Positions 15,953 to 24,175 of a DNA stretch of 64,000 bases are shown here, in pieces. The stretch spans positions 2,284,707 to 2,348,706 of the forward strand of contig NZ_JACCCL010000001.1 in the NCBI RefSeq assembly GCF_013408665.1. Reading direction: 5' to 3'. Origin of the DNA: Sporosarcina sp. JAI121 (GTDB lineage: Bacteria > Bacillota > Bacilli > Bacillales_A > Planococcaceae). The position numbers and the translations under genes were made by a program. Each line of letters opens with the position of its first letter. Positions within the stretch are counted from its first letter, which is position 1. The notes under the pieces are model-generated. The model made no database searches. It saw only the letters and a program-made list of their open reading frames with translations, and was not told the DNA's origin.

Positions 15953-16006
15953 TGTCGCTTAATAGTCGTTATTAGATATAATAAGTGCTGCGTGTTACAA
16001 AGTCAA
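15953..16006 (-). promoter_or_regulatory. nhaC promoter with direct-repeat operator
   Basis: On the minus strand TTGACT (16001-16006), a 17-base spacer and TATTAT (15978-15983) form a strong SigA promoter. The plus-strand block TGTCGCTTAATAGTCGTTAT (15953-15972) covers the expected start point and matches 13124-13143 at about 17 of 20 positions, in the opposite orientation relative to transcription. This position fits repression. Confidence 0.75.
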
Positions 16007-16138
16007 CATCATTTCATCATTTGTTGTAAGCGGTTTCACCTACATCTGAAAAGGATATGGAAACCGCGAATAGCTTCCAGCTTTCAGGGGAAAGTATTGG
16101 AGCAAGTTTCAATTGTGAATGATGGGAGGTAATTAATC

Positions 16139-16375
16139 GTGGCGAAAATTGCGGTGGAAGAACCATTTAGTGATGTAAAAACAGCATTAGGAGAAAAAGG
16201 GCATGAAGTGACGATGTTCGAAACAGGTGAAAATGTTTCAGGATATGACATCGGTGTCGTTAGAACTATCAATGAAGGACATAATGATGAATTCAATTTT
16301 CCCGTTGTAAGTATGAAAGGACAGTCAATCGAAGATGTTGTAAATGCTATCGAAAAGAAGCTAAAAGATTTTTAA
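16139..16375 (+). CDS. ykuS: UPF0180 family protein YkuS
   Basis: A 78-residue protein with the family layout: MAKIAVEEPFSDVKTALGEKG at the start, VVRTINEGHN in the middle and VVNAIEKKL at the end. Homologous to Bacillus subtilis YkuS; its function is unknown. Start is GTG after GGGAGGT with an 8-base gap. Upstream, 16029-16067 contains an inverted repeat CGGTTTC/GAAACCG with a long loop, which may be a leader structure. A weak hairpin (GAGTGGCATC/GATGCTGCTC) follows the gene at 16394-16420. Confidence 0.85.
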   Translation: MAKIAVEEPFSDVKTALGEKGHEVTMFETGENVSGYDIGVVRTINEGHNDEFNFPVVSMKGQSIEDVVNAIEKKLKDF

Positions 16376-16539
16376 CAATAATAAGTTATGAGTGGCATCC
16401 GCTAATGATGCTGCTCATTTTATTGTCTTTGATACTTTCCCCTTGCAAAAGACTCCTTTGAAGTCACCACCGCCACTAATTCAGTCTGCATTTGTTATAC
16501 TGCTACTTGTAGAGACTATTGATAGAAGGAGTGTCAGTA

Positions 16540-17256
16540 ATGCAAACTATAAAAGGTAAAAACGCCATAATTACTGGAGCAGGCAGAGGAATCGGTCGAG
16601 CGACGGCAATCGCCTTTGCTAAAGAAGGTATTAACGTAGGGCTCATCGGAAAAACAGCTGCTAATCTTGAGAAGGTCGCGGAAGAACTTCGTGAATACAA
16701 TGTTGACGTGACGATGGCCACTGCTGATGTATCGGATAATGAATCCGTCATTGCCGCGGTCGAACATATCAAAGCAGAACTTGGTCCGATTGATATCCTC
16801 ATAAACAATGCGGGCATCGGTAAATTTGGTAAGTTCCTTGAACTATCACCGGAAGAATTCAAAAATATTATCGATGTCAACTTAATGGGCATCTATTATG
16901 TCACTAGAGCGGTTCTGCCGGAAATGATTGAAAGAGAATCAGGCGATATTATTAATATATCTTCAACTGCCGGGCAAAAAGGCGCACCTGTCACTAGCGC
17001 ATACAGTGCTTCAAAATTCGGCGTTCTCGGACTTACAGAATCACTTATGCTTGAAGTAAGGAAGCATAACATCCGTGTCAGCGCATTAACGCCAAGTACG
17101 GTAGCTACAGATTTGGCATTCGAAGAAAACCTAACGGACGGCAATCCTGAAAAAGTAATGCAGCCGGAAGACCTTGCTGAAGTAATGGTTGCCCAGTTGA
17201 AACTGCACCCCCGAATCCTTATTAAATCGGCAGGTTTATGGTCGACGAATCCTTAA
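16540..17256 (+). CDS. yoxD: Short-chain dehydrogenase, YoxD / 3-ketoacyl-ACP reductase type
   Basis: A 238-residue Rossmann-fold oxidoreductase. The NADP-binding motif [10 protein letters not shown] is at about 13-22, NNAG at about 87, the catalytic Ser is in ISSTAG (about 140), and YSASK holds the Tyr and Lys (about 153-157). The C-terminus AGLWSTNP and the length are those of Bacillus subtilis YoxD. The ATG at 16540 follows AGAAGGAGTG; an in-frame start seven codons earlier overlaps that site. FabG-like by fold, but the physiological substrate of YoxD is not established. Confidence 0.9.
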   Translation: MQTIKGKNAIITGAGRGIGRATAIAFAKEGINVGLIGKTAANLEKVAEELREYNVDVTMATADVSDNESVIAAVEHIKAELGPIDILINNAGIGKFGKFLELSPEEFKNIIDVNLMGIYYVTRAVLPEMIERESGDIINISSTAGQKGAPVTSAYSASKFGVLGLTESLMLEVRKHNIRVSALTPSTVATDLAFEENLTDGNPEKVMQPEDLAEVMVAQLKLHPRILIKSAGLWSTNP

Positions 17257-17286
17257 TAGAATTTTATTTATATTTCTTCAAAACAA

Positions 17287-17308
17287 AAAGGACCTTTTCA
17301 GGTCCTTT
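17287..17308 (+). terminator. Terminator of yoxD
   Basis: AAAGGACC, loop TTTTCA, GGTCCTTT. Compact 8-bp stem 30 bases after the stop codon. Confidence 0.75.
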
Positions 17309-17584
17309 CAGACTGTAGGCAAACTCCAAAAGTTAAAGCTTTCTTATAATATTATTTTCCCTTTGCCTAACACCTCATATATAGTATACCAACAACTCCA
17401 GTCGACTCTTTTTTTAATAAAAGAATTTACTGATAAAAAATAGTATTTTAAACCTCAATCCATCGCCCCCAAAAAACAGTTTAATTTAGGATTGGCTAAA
17501 AAAGATTCACAGAAACGTCACTTATGTAAAAAGATCTGGGCATATATAATTACATTTATTCGCTATACGAAAGGATGTTTTTAT

Positions 17585-18067
17585 TTGCCTAGTACTAAAA
17601 AAGAAGGCATTATTTTCGGGCTATTCATGTGTTTTGGAATGGTTCTTATTATGTCATCCTACAATACAGCATTACACGGATTTTCATCATTTACAGTGGG
17701 GAGTGCAGTGATTCAATTTGTCATAACATTTATCGTCGCTTTTATCGCGGAGTCCTTCGTTGAACCTAATGCGCGTAAAATTGCTTTATCACTGCCTTAT
17801 GACAAATCGAAAGAAATCAACTTTATTGTGGCAATTGCTTTTTGTATGGTCCCAATAATGGTTCTTATTATGTCAATTTACGGAGTTATTTTAACAGCGT
17901 TCATGACAGGAATTGAAGGTTCGATTTTTACGGCTTACCTTAAAACAGTTGGTCTAAACTTTATCGTGGCGCTTCCATCACAGTTACTTATTGTTGGACC
18001 AATCTCACGTATGCTATTAGCTAAATACATTAAACCTTCAACACAAAAGCCAGAATTAAACATGTAA
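17585..18067 (+). CDS. DUF2798 family membrane protein
   Basis: About 160 residues and four hydrophobic segments. The pattern KKEGIIFGLFMCFGMVLIMS at the N-terminus, and its partial echo CMVPIMVLIMSIYG in the second half, show the internal repeat of DUF2798 proteins. The TTG at 17585 follows AAAGGATG and yields the usual family N-terminus (LPSTKKEG). An in-frame TTG 31 codons earlier would add a basic leader (KKDSQKRHLCKK) with a poor ribosome site, so the shorter form is preferred. Role unknown. The 235 bases before it hold only AT-rich sequence. Confidence 0.8.
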   Translation: MPSTKKEGIIFGLFMCFGMVLIMSSYNTALHGFSSFTVGSAVIQFVITFIVAFIAESFVEPNARKIALSLPYDKSKEINFIVAIAFCMVPIMVLIMSIYGVILTAFMTGIEGSIFTAYLKTVGLNFIVALPSQLLIVGPISRMLLAKYIKPSTQKPELNM

Positions 18068-18070
18068 AAA

Positions 18071-18104
18071 TAAGCAAGCTACTTATTGGTGGCTTACTTG
18101 TTTT
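18071..18104 (+). terminator. Terminator of the DUF2798 gene
   Basis: AAGCAAGCTAC pairs imperfectly (9 of 11) with GTGGCTTACTT, followed by GTTTTA. Confidence 0.55.
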
Positions 18105-18141
18105 ATGCACAACTTCCAAATTGAGTTTCAATGGCTTACCC

Positions 18142-18180
18142 TGTTATTCAACAAAACCTGCCTGTTACTTGAAGAAGAAA
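18142..18180 (+). repeat. CTGCC(C/T)GTTA palindromic repeat, copy 1
   Basis: Reads TTCAACAAAACCTGCCTGTT, then ACTTGAAGAAGAAA. Part of a three-copy family (also 18804-18840 and 19725-19768) in which TTCAAC and GTTGAA-like arms flank a CCTGCCC core. Confidence 0.55.
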
Positions 18181-18275
18181 TTTCACTGCTTCACTAATTC
18201 TTGGTTTCAAGTCGTCAGAAGAACGTGATTAATAACCACTTTAATATAATATAGAAAAATAAACTATGCCTTTTA

Positions 18276-18743
18276 TTATTTCATTCTACTTTTAGTCAGC
18301 TTCTCCCAATCTTCAAAAGACAGCTTATCTGTAATATGTTTTAATTTATTAGGTACTTCGACATAACACATCAATTCTAAACTGTTACCATCTAGGTCAT
18401 TGAAATAAACTGAAGCATTGCCTTGATGTGGTCGAATAAATGGCTCAATAGATTTACTACCACCAAATGGCACAACCTCAACTTTAATAGAATCTAACCA
18501 TTTTAAAGACTCCTTTAAATCCTCATACGAAACTTGAAAAGCAATATGTCGTAAAGAAGGGTGATATGGAGTTTGATACTCATTACCTTCCCACAAACCC
18601 AACCAACTTTTTCCTTCTTCAATCCAAAAGAATGCAGTGTCTTCATCACGCCAAGCAAATTTCAAAGCCAATTTCTTATAAAACTCCAATGAATTATCTA
18701 AATTCTTTACCGGCAAATGTGCTTCATATATTCCTTTTATCAA
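18276..18743 (-). CDS. VOC family protein (glyoxalase/bleomycin-resistance fold)
   Basis: About 155 residues with one pair of beta-alpha-beta modules. The metal-site pattern EAHLPVKNLDNSLEFYKKL opens the protein, a second His lies in LRHIAFQV, and a Glu in DGNSLELMCY closes the set. The TTG at 18743 follows AAGGGGTGA with a 6-base gap; the ATG 23 codons upstream would add a basic tail and has no site. Could be an enzyme or a drug-binding protein; the ligand is unknown. Confidence 0.8.
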   Translation of the reverse strand: MIKGIYEAHLPVKNLDNSLEFYKKLALKFAWRDEDTAFFWIEEGKSWLGLWEGNEYQTPYHPSLRHIAFQVSYEDLKESLKWLDSIKVEVVPFGGSKSIEPFIRPHQGNASVYFNDLDGNSLELMCYVEVPNKLKHITDKLSFEDWEKLTKSRMK

Positions 18744-18803
18744 GTTCTCACCCCTTTCGTAGACTTGAATATATCTCCGCTTTGGTTTATGGGATAATGC
18801 GGG

Positions 18804-18840
18804 CTTGTTCAACTATCCTGCCCTTAAGTTGAATAAGAAA
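18804..18840 (+). repeat. CTGCC(C/T)GTTA palindromic repeat, copy 2
   Basis: Reads CTTGTTCAACTATCCTGCCC, then TTAAGTTGAATAAGAAA. The arms CTTGTTCAACT and AGTTGAATAAG are inverted around CCTGCCC. Confidence 0.6.
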
Positions 18841-18963
18841 AAAAGAGCCGTCTATGCAGCTCATTGATCTTTTGCAAATGCCTCCGATAGTTGAAGAATT
18901 AAATTAAAGCCTTTTCCCCAGGTGATCCGTTCTCAAATTCAAATTTAGCTGTCTATGCAAAAT

Positions 18964-19530
18964 TTAGACCCTTAGCAAGCCACGGAAGCCCCTTGCAGCA
19001 TAGTAGGATTCTGCTCCATTGTGGTACACAAAGACAGTGTCGTAGCGACGATCACAAAAGATGGCCCCGCCGAGTTTTCTAATAGCAGCAGGTGTTTGCA
19101 CCCAGCTCGACGTTTTCATATCGAAATTTTCAAGTTTCTGCAACTCCCGGTATTGTTCTTCCGTTAAAAGTTCAATGCCTATGGCAGTTGCCATATCAAT
19201 AGCATTATTTTCTGGTTTGTGTTTTTTCCTTGACTCCAGTGCTTCACGGTCGTAACATACACTTCGGCGACCTTTAGGACTTTCTGCAGAACAATCACAA
19301 AAAATGTATTCTCCCGTCTTTATATCATGGCCAACAACATCCGGTTCACCGCCAGTTCCTTCCATTTCATTGAGCGACCACAGTTTTTCAGCATTAGCTT
19401 CGAGCTTGGCTTGTACTGTAGCCCATTCGAGACCTACATGGCGGTTCATATTTTTCTCAAAACGAGCTTTCAAAGTTTCGAGTAATTCCTCACGTTGTTC
19501 TAGTGACAACTCCATATTTCTCTTTGTCAT
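18964..19530 (-). CDS. DUF4256 family protein
   Basis: A 188-residue protein with the DUF4256 layout: WATVQAKLEANAEKLWSLNEM near the start, then GGEPDVVGHD, a YIFCDCSAESPKGRRSVCYD segment, and DTVFVYHNGAESYYAARGFR at the C-terminus. Conserved Cys residues in the FCDCS motif suggest a bound metal or redox pair, but no function is known. Start is ATG after TAGGGGGAAA. Monocistronic. Confidence 0.85.
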   Translation of the reverse strand: MTKRNMELSLEQREELLETLKARFEKNMNRHVGLEWATVQAKLEANAEKLWSLNEMEGTGGEPDVVGHDIKTGEYIFCDCSAESPKGRRSVCYDREALESRKKHKPENNAIDMATAIGIELLTEEQYRELQKLENFDMKTSSWVQTPAAIRKLGGAIFCDRRYDTVFVYHNGAESYYAARGFRGLLRV

Positions 19531-19724
19531 ATTAGTTTCCCCCTATTTGTTTTTAGACTTTTATTCCTAGCAACCCATACTTCTGTTATATTCACCAATC
19601 GGACCTTCAAATTAAGTTCTGTGGTCTTTTATGATATTGGATGGATTGGTATACATTATTAGTTTGTAATACTTAATTCCAAACATAAAAAATTCACCCT
19701 TCACAATTCGACCATTTTATCATC

Positions 19725-19768
19725 TTTTGTTAAACTAAACTGCCCGTTAGTCGTTGAAGAACAAAAGA
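19725..19768 (+). repeat. CTGCC(C/T)GTTA palindromic repeat, copy 3
   Basis: Reads TTTTGTTAAACTAAACTGCC, then CGTTAGTCGTTGAAGAACAAAA. The outer arms TTTTGTT and AACAAAA are inverted around the ACTGCCCGTTAGT core. Confidence 0.6.
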
Positions 19769-19780
19769 TTTTTCCTTAAT

Positions 19781-19969
19781 TTAAAACGGTCCATTTTGCT
19801 GGTCGTGCCGCGCCATCTCCCGTAGAGAATCGGCATCCGCTGAGTTCTGATTTAAAGACTTTTCCTGTTCTTTTAAATTATATTTCCGTCCAGTCAAAAA
19901 ATCCACAAGATAGCTGCCTACAATCAAAGTTATCATGGAACCCCAGAAAATCCACATCACCCAATGCAT
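19781..19969 (-). CDS. Small membrane protein, 62 residues
   Basis: Begins MHWVMWIFWGSMITLIVGSY, a single membrane anchor, followed by a hydrophilic tail (LTGRKYNLKEQEKSLNQNSA). The ATG at 19969 follows AAAGGGGGGATGTA. An in-frame start six codons upstream overlaps the ribosome site. No family recognised. Next gene downstream is DUF4256; next upstream is the DUF6366 gene, so it may be part of a loose group of stress or envelope genes. Confidence 0.65.
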   Translation of the reverse strand: MHWVMWIFWGSMITLIVGSYLVDFLTGRKYNLKEQEKSLNQNSADADSLREMARHDQQNGPF

Positions 19970-20148
19970 TACATCCCCCCTTTTCACATATACGTAGCGT
20001 TTGGCTAAAAGTTACGTTTAATTTACTATTGTAGTAACCAGCCTCGTTAGTAAAAATGCGCCTCTATTGGTTGTAGAAACGCCTCCGTTCGCTGTATAAG
20101 GTTATTTAGATAAGTTGTTCTATATGACAGTAGATCTATTAATCAAAT

Positions 20149-20361
20149 TTAAAAAAATAACTTGTAAAGTACATATCCAACTATTAATACAATTATTAAT
20201 ATAACCATGTCTTTCCAACCCATACCACCTGCCAAATCAACTAAATTACCATTTTCAGCTCGATCCAACCCCTCTTTTAATGCGCCTGTTGGATTTCCCT
20301 TGAGTTCTTCTTGTCTTACCCTTTCTCTTTTTCCAGCTGGAGTTTCTTGTCGATTATTCAA
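20149..20361 (-). CDS. DUF6366 family tail-anchored protein
   Basis: About 70 residues: an N-terminal charged region with ETPAGKRERVRQEELKGNPTG, a GNLVDLAGGMGWK motif and a single C-terminal membrane segment ending in LYKLFF. This is the full DUF6366 layout. The TTG at 20361 follows AAGGGG with an 8-base gap; the GTG three codons upstream overlaps the site. Role unknown. Confidence 0.75.
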   Translation of the reverse strand: MNNRQETPAGKRERVRQEELKGNPTGALKEGLDRAENGNLVDLAGGMGWKDMVILIIVLIVGYVLYKLFF

Positions 20362-20370
20362 ACCAAACAC

Positions 20371-20635
20371 CCCTTATTACTACTGTACTAAATGGTTTTT
20401 GATTTTTTCGTTAATCAAGACTACCCATTTATTCAAGAAGAACATTTACTTATTCTTTACTCCTATGATTCGACTTCATTATTAGGAATACCTTTTTACT
20501 TTTTGACAGTAGACCAATCATCGGGGAGCCGAAGCATATTCGAAGGAAATCTTTATTTAACTTATGCAGTTGTGTATGCAAATTGAAAGAGGTTGATTTC
20601 TATTCCACACTTTTCAATTTCCTGAAAAACTAATG
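20371..20635. other. Intergenic stretch without a supported gene
   Basis: Together with the terminator at 20636-20670 this fills the 375 bases between the DUF6366 gene and yozB. A plus-strand frame exists at 20392-20586 but has no ribosome site, so I do not call it. Confidence 0.3.
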
Positions 20636-20670
20636 AAAAAAATCAACACTGTTAAAAGGCAGTGTTGATT
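20636..20670 (-). terminator. Terminator of yozB
   Basis: On the minus strand AATCAACACTG, loop CCTTTTAA, CAGTGTTGATT and a TTTTT run. Confidence 0.85.
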
Positions 20671-20745
20671 CATGTTCTACTATGAAGTTAATTAAAATGT
20701 GCATCCATTGTTCATAGTAGAGAACTTATTCTCTACCATTATCAC

Positions 20746-21297
20746 TTAATAATATGGCGAAATGAGGATATACACCAATACACCTGTAAAACTGACGTAT
20801 AACCAAATTGGCATCGTCCATCTGGCAATTTTCTTATGACGCTCGTTCTCCATATTCCATGCACGGGCAACGCTTGTCAGTGCAAGCGGAACGATGGCTG
20901 CCGCAAGAATGATATGTGTAATCAGGATGAAATAATAGAATGCGGCCATAAAGCCTTCTCCGCCATATGGCGTGGATGGCGCTAGATAATGGTATGCAAC
21001 GTACGTGATTAGAAAAAGAAATGTTGTAGTAAATGCCGCATAAATGAAACGGCGATGAACAGTGATATTCCGTTTAAGAATAGCGATTAGTGCACACGCA
21101 AGAAATACAAAAGTAAAGCTGTTCAAAATCGCATTCATCAAAGGCAGGATTGTTATATCGAATGCATCGAAGTCTTTAACTCCCTGCATTCCCGAAAGGA
21201 CACCAATCGCACCAATCAGTATGACGGAAAGTACAATAATCATTGGTTTATAATTGCGTTTTTTAAAAGTCTTTGCAGAGTTCTCATTACTTTTCAT
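20746..21297 (-). CDS. yozB: DUF420 family membrane protein (YozB / CtaM type)
   Basis: A 183-residue protein with five hydrophobic segments and conserved His residues (VHRRFIYAAF, AYHYLAPS, THIILAA, NERHKKIARW). This is the DUF420 family; its Staphylococcus member CtaM is needed for a functional heme-copper oxidase, so a role in cytochrome aa3 assembly is likely. The ATG at 21297 follows GGAGTGA with a 10-base gap; the upstream TTG is too close to the site. No cta genes are in the window. Confidence 0.85.
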   Translation of the reverse strand: MKSNENSAKTFKKRNYKPMIIVLSVILIGAIGVLSGMQGVKDFDAFDITILPLMNAILNSFTFVFLACALIAILKRNITVHRRFIYAAFTTTFLFLITYVAYHYLAPSTPYGGEGFMAAFYYFILITHIILAAAIVPLALTSVARAWNMENERHKKIARWTMPIWLYVSFTGVLVYILISPYY

Positions 21298-21366
21298 GAC
21301 AATCAATCACTCCATTATTATTTAGGTAAAACACTACCCTTTAATTGTATAGTAAGAAACGAAGCG

Positions 21367-21392
21367 GTGCCGCATGAAAAGGCACTTTTTTG
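21367..21392 (+). terminator. Hairpin with T-run, possibly a terminator
   Basis: GTGCC, loop GCATGAAAA, GGCAC then TTTTTT on the plus strand, between yozB and ylmA. Its natural client is unclear because both neighbours run on the minus strand. Confidence 0.35.
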
Positions 21393-21407
21393 TGAACGGT
21401 TGCCGGA

Positions 21408-22205
21408 TTACTTTAGTGCTTCACTCCTGTTCACTACTAACCAAGGTCTAGCCCCTCTCCACTGGACCTTGACAGCAATCCGATATGTTTCGCTCAACAG
21501 ATTATCACTAACCACTTCTTCTTTTGGTCCCCCCGCAACGACTTTTCCTTCTTTAAGTAGAAGAACATGCGATATCCCTGGAACAAGCTCTTCAATATGA
21601 TGGGTTACGTACACAATATGACATCCATTCCCCATTACGTCATTGAGTGATTGCAGGAACTGTTCTCGGGATAAAATATCCAATCCTGAACATGGTTCAT
21701 CCAGTACAAGCATTTTAGGGTCGCTCATTAAGGCACGGGCGATGAGCACTCTTCTTTTTTCTCCTTCGGATAGTAGCTGATATGGCTTTCCTATCAAATA
21801 TGACAGATGCAAACTTTCAAGTAATAAGTGCGCTTTTTTCCAATCCTCTTTCTCCACTTGCTCATAAATGCCGAAACTTGCAAACTTCCCGCTTACTACG
21901 ACTCTTTCTATCTTTTCTTTATTGAAATACTCCGCAAAGCGATCCAAGGAACTACTGACAAAACCGATTTCTTTTCGCAATTTTGGTAAATTGGTCTTTC
22001 CAAATAGATTCCCAAGTACTGAAACTTCACCGCTTGAAGGGAAATGAAACCCGGACATGATATTAAGCAGGGATGTTTTCCCCGACCCATTCAAGCCAAG
22101 TATTCCCCAATGCTCATTTTTTTGAATAGACCAATTGATGCCATGTAAGATTTCCCGGTCGCCTCTTCGAAGCATTACATCCCTAAAAGAAACAATTTCC
22201 TTCAT
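21408..22205 (-). CDS. ylmA: ABC transporter ATP-binding protein YlmA
   Basis: A 265-residue ABC ATPase without its own permease gene nearby. Walker A is GLNGSGKTS (about 37-45), the signature is LSEGEKRR, Walker B is MLVLDEP and the D-loop is CSGLD. Length and the divergent signature fit Bacillus subtilis YlmA (ModF-like). The substrate and any membrane partner are unknown. In Bacillus ylmA neighbours the thiamine-salvage gene ylmB, whereas here ylmB lies 26 kb away. Start ATG 22205 after GTGAGGA. Confidence 0.88.
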   Translation of the reverse strand: MKEIVSFRDVMLRRGDREILHGINWSIQKNEHWGILGLNGSGKTSLLNIMSGFHFPSSGEVSVLGNLFGKTNLPKLRKEIGFVSSSLDRFAEYFNKEKIERVVVSGKFASFGIYEQVEKEDWKKAHLLLESLHLSYLIGKPYQLLSEGEKRRVLIARALMSDPKMLVLDEPCSGLDILSREQFLQSLNDVMGNGCHIVYVTHHIEELVPGISHVLLLKEGKVVAGGPKEEVVSDNLLSETYRIAVKVQWRGARPWLVVNRSEALK

Positions 22206-22510
22206 ACTTATATATCCTCACTTTCACAATTAAAGTGGCTGATTTTTTTCATCATACCACTTCATAAAAAAACATGCTCTTCAAATCATATTTCTCTTCC
22301 ACAGAAATTTAGTAACATATATTCTGTAGTTTTTGATGTTCACTATAATTGCGAACACAAAATAACGGTTGATTTTATCCCCAAACCGATTCGATAATCA
22401 GTGGAGTATTCATTCTTATTTCAAATAATGCAAAGTTATATAGTTTAATAGTTGAATAGTCCGAATTCTGCTATGCTAGTAACAGGACATATTGTTGGAG
22501 ATGAGCCATA
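22206..22510. other. Divergent intergenic region ylmA / AEC carrier
   Basis: 305 bases without a gene. It must hold both divergent promoters. A TTGAAT...TATGCT pair near 22452-22477 has too short a spacer to trust. No repeat or riboswitch was recognised. Confidence 0.3.
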
Positions 22511-23416
22511 ATGAATTTAATTTTGATTATATTACCGGTATTTATCATTTTTTTCATTGGATACATCGGACAGAAATTAATAGGTTTTGATATCAAATCA
22601 ATTTCGACAGCGGCCCTTTACCTAATGTCGCCCTTTCTAGCATTCCGGACATTCTACACAAATGAATTGACGATGGACTATCTTTACATTGTGTTATTCA
22701 GCATACTACTTACAATCATCCTTCTTGTTGTCGTTTGGATTACTTCTTTAATTATGAAAGCAACGCGGCCACAGCTGTCAGCGATGATTCTTGGTGGTGT
22801 ATTCATGAATAGCGGGAACTACGGAGCACCGGTTGTTCTATTTGCATTCGGGGCTGTCGGATTTGACTATGCGGTGATCATGATGGTTTTTCAGTCGTTG
22901 CTAATGAATACAGTCGGTATCTTCTTTGCGTCCATCGGCGGTGAAGAGAAGGCAACTTTAGGGCAGTCATTCCAGCGCGTAATCCGTATGCCGCTTATTT
23001 ATGCCGCCATGTTAGGCATTGGTCTTCAATTAGTTTCAGTACCTATACCAACAGCATTAATGGAAGGGATCAGTCTTGTGGCAGATGCATCCATTCCGAC
23101 TGTCATGCTTGTACTCGGTATGCAGCTTGCAGTTATTTCTAAAAAGAGAGTGGCATACCGTTATGTATCCGCGGTCAGTGTCATCAGAATGGTGGCTTCT
23201 CCTTTGATTGCGGTGGGAATTTTGTATTTCATGCCGGTGAACGACCTGCTTAAAGCCGTTATTATTGTACAAGCGTCAATGCCCGCCGCGGCAAATACGA
23301 CGATGTTCGCATTGCAATTTGGGACGGAACCTGATCTTGTATCATTTACGACATTTATCACCACGCTGATTAGTATCATCACCATTCCCGTTGTCCTGTT
23401 CTTCTTAGGCGTATAA
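22511..23416 (+). CDS. AEC family transporter (auxin efflux carrier type), copy 1
   Basis: A 301-residue membrane protein with about ten hydrophobic segments. Family patterns NSGNYGAPVVLFAFG in the first half and QASMPAAANTTMFALQFG in the second half are clear. Bacterial AEC proteins export or import small organic acids; the best known relatives carry malate or malonate. A second family member lies at 40585-41511 with moderate similarity. Start ATG after GGAGATGA. Confidence 0.9.
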   Translation: MNLILIILPVFIIFFIGYIGQKLIGFDIKSISTAALYLMSPFLAFRTFYTNELTMDYLYIVLFSILLTIILLVVVWITSLIMKATRPQLSAMILGGVFMNSGNYGAPVVLFAFGAVGFDYAVIMMVFQSLLMNTVGIFFASIGGEEKATLGQSFQRVIRMPLIYAAMLGIGLQLVSVPIPTALMEGISLVADASIPTVMLVLGMQLAVISKKRVAYRYVSAVSVIRMVASPLIAVGILYFMPVNDLLKAVIIVQASMPAAANTTMFALQFGTEPDLVSFTTFITTLISIITIPVVLFFLGV

Positions 23417-23482
23417 CTTTCCCCTTCCGCGGTTAGATTGAGTATAGTCTGATTTTACGAACGCCCGGAAAGGATGACCAAC

Positions 23483-23932
23483 ATGGAAAAGAGACCCATC
23501 AAGCTACTAATCGCACTGATTGCTTCTTTAGTATTGATTATAGGCTGCAGCAATAGGAATTTGGTGACAAAAGCGGAGACCGAAACGGATACAACGAAGG
23601 AATCCATTGGTGACGCATACGGCTTTACTTTGTTTGATTTGACGATTGATACAAAAGAAATGAAGGATGCGCTTGTCGTCAATTACAATGAAAAAAGTGA
23701 TAAAACGGAAGCAATCTATGAAAATAAAATGGAGGATTCCTACTTGCATGGCAACAAAGCGATGGATAAACTCGAAAAGATTTTCAACGAACTTTCGCTT
23801 GAGGCGGATATGGATGCCGAAGATATGATCAAGAAAGCATCAGAGTCATTCGAGGTCATTGATTATACAACATTGAAATTGAAAGTGAAGTTTAAAGGTC
23901 ATGACATCAAAGAATTGATGATGACGAAGTAA
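23483..23932 (+). CDS. YusW-like lipoprotein
   Basis: A 149-residue secreted protein with a lipobox IIGCS after a typical signal peptide. The mature part holds a YusW-type domain (FTLFDLTIDTKEMKDALVVN, then a DYTTLKLKVKFKGHD segment). The ATG at 23483 follows AAAGGATG; an ATG three codons upstream overlaps the site. Role unknown. It follows the AEC carrier by 66 bases and may share its transcript. Confidence 0.8.
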   Translation: MEKRPIKLLIALIASLVLIIGCSNRNLVTKAETETDTTKESIGDAYGFTLFDLTIDTKEMKDALVVNYNEKSDKTEAIYENKMEDSYLHGNKAMDKLEKIFNELSLEADMDAEDMIKKASESFEVIDYTTLKLKVKFKGHDIKELMMTK

Positions 23933-24011
23933 CTGCTATCTATAAGGTGAGGATTTCCTTCAAATACGCTTTGACGATTTTGGAATGCCTTCCATTCTTC
24001 AACTTAATTGG

Positions 24012-24076
24012 AAACTGTGCGACGGATTGACTAAACTGTACGACAGGTTGAATGAACTGTACGAAAGAATAAACAT
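24012..24076 (+). repeat. Tandem 21-22 base repeat, three units
   Basis: Three units begin AAACTGTGCGACGGATTGAC (24012), AAACTGTACGACAGGTTGAA (24033) and AACTGTACGAAAGAATAAAC (24055). The core is AACTGT(A/G)CGA. It lies 100 bases before the start of yyaC and 80 after the YusW-like gene. An inverted ATTCTTCAACTTAATTGG stretch precedes it. Confidence 0.7.
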
Positions 24077-24175
24077 TAGTTAAAGTTCTAGTTCATAATC
24101 AGTTAATAAAACTTCCAATTATCTAATTTGTCTGTTAATATTGCATAAAAGCAATCTATGAAGGGGGCTCGCCGG

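Noticed and set aside
20392..20586. A 64-codon plus-strand frame upstream of the DUF6366 gene
   Set aside because: No ribosome site before its ATG, AT-rich composition and no family pattern; it overlaps the promoter side of the DUF6366 gene.
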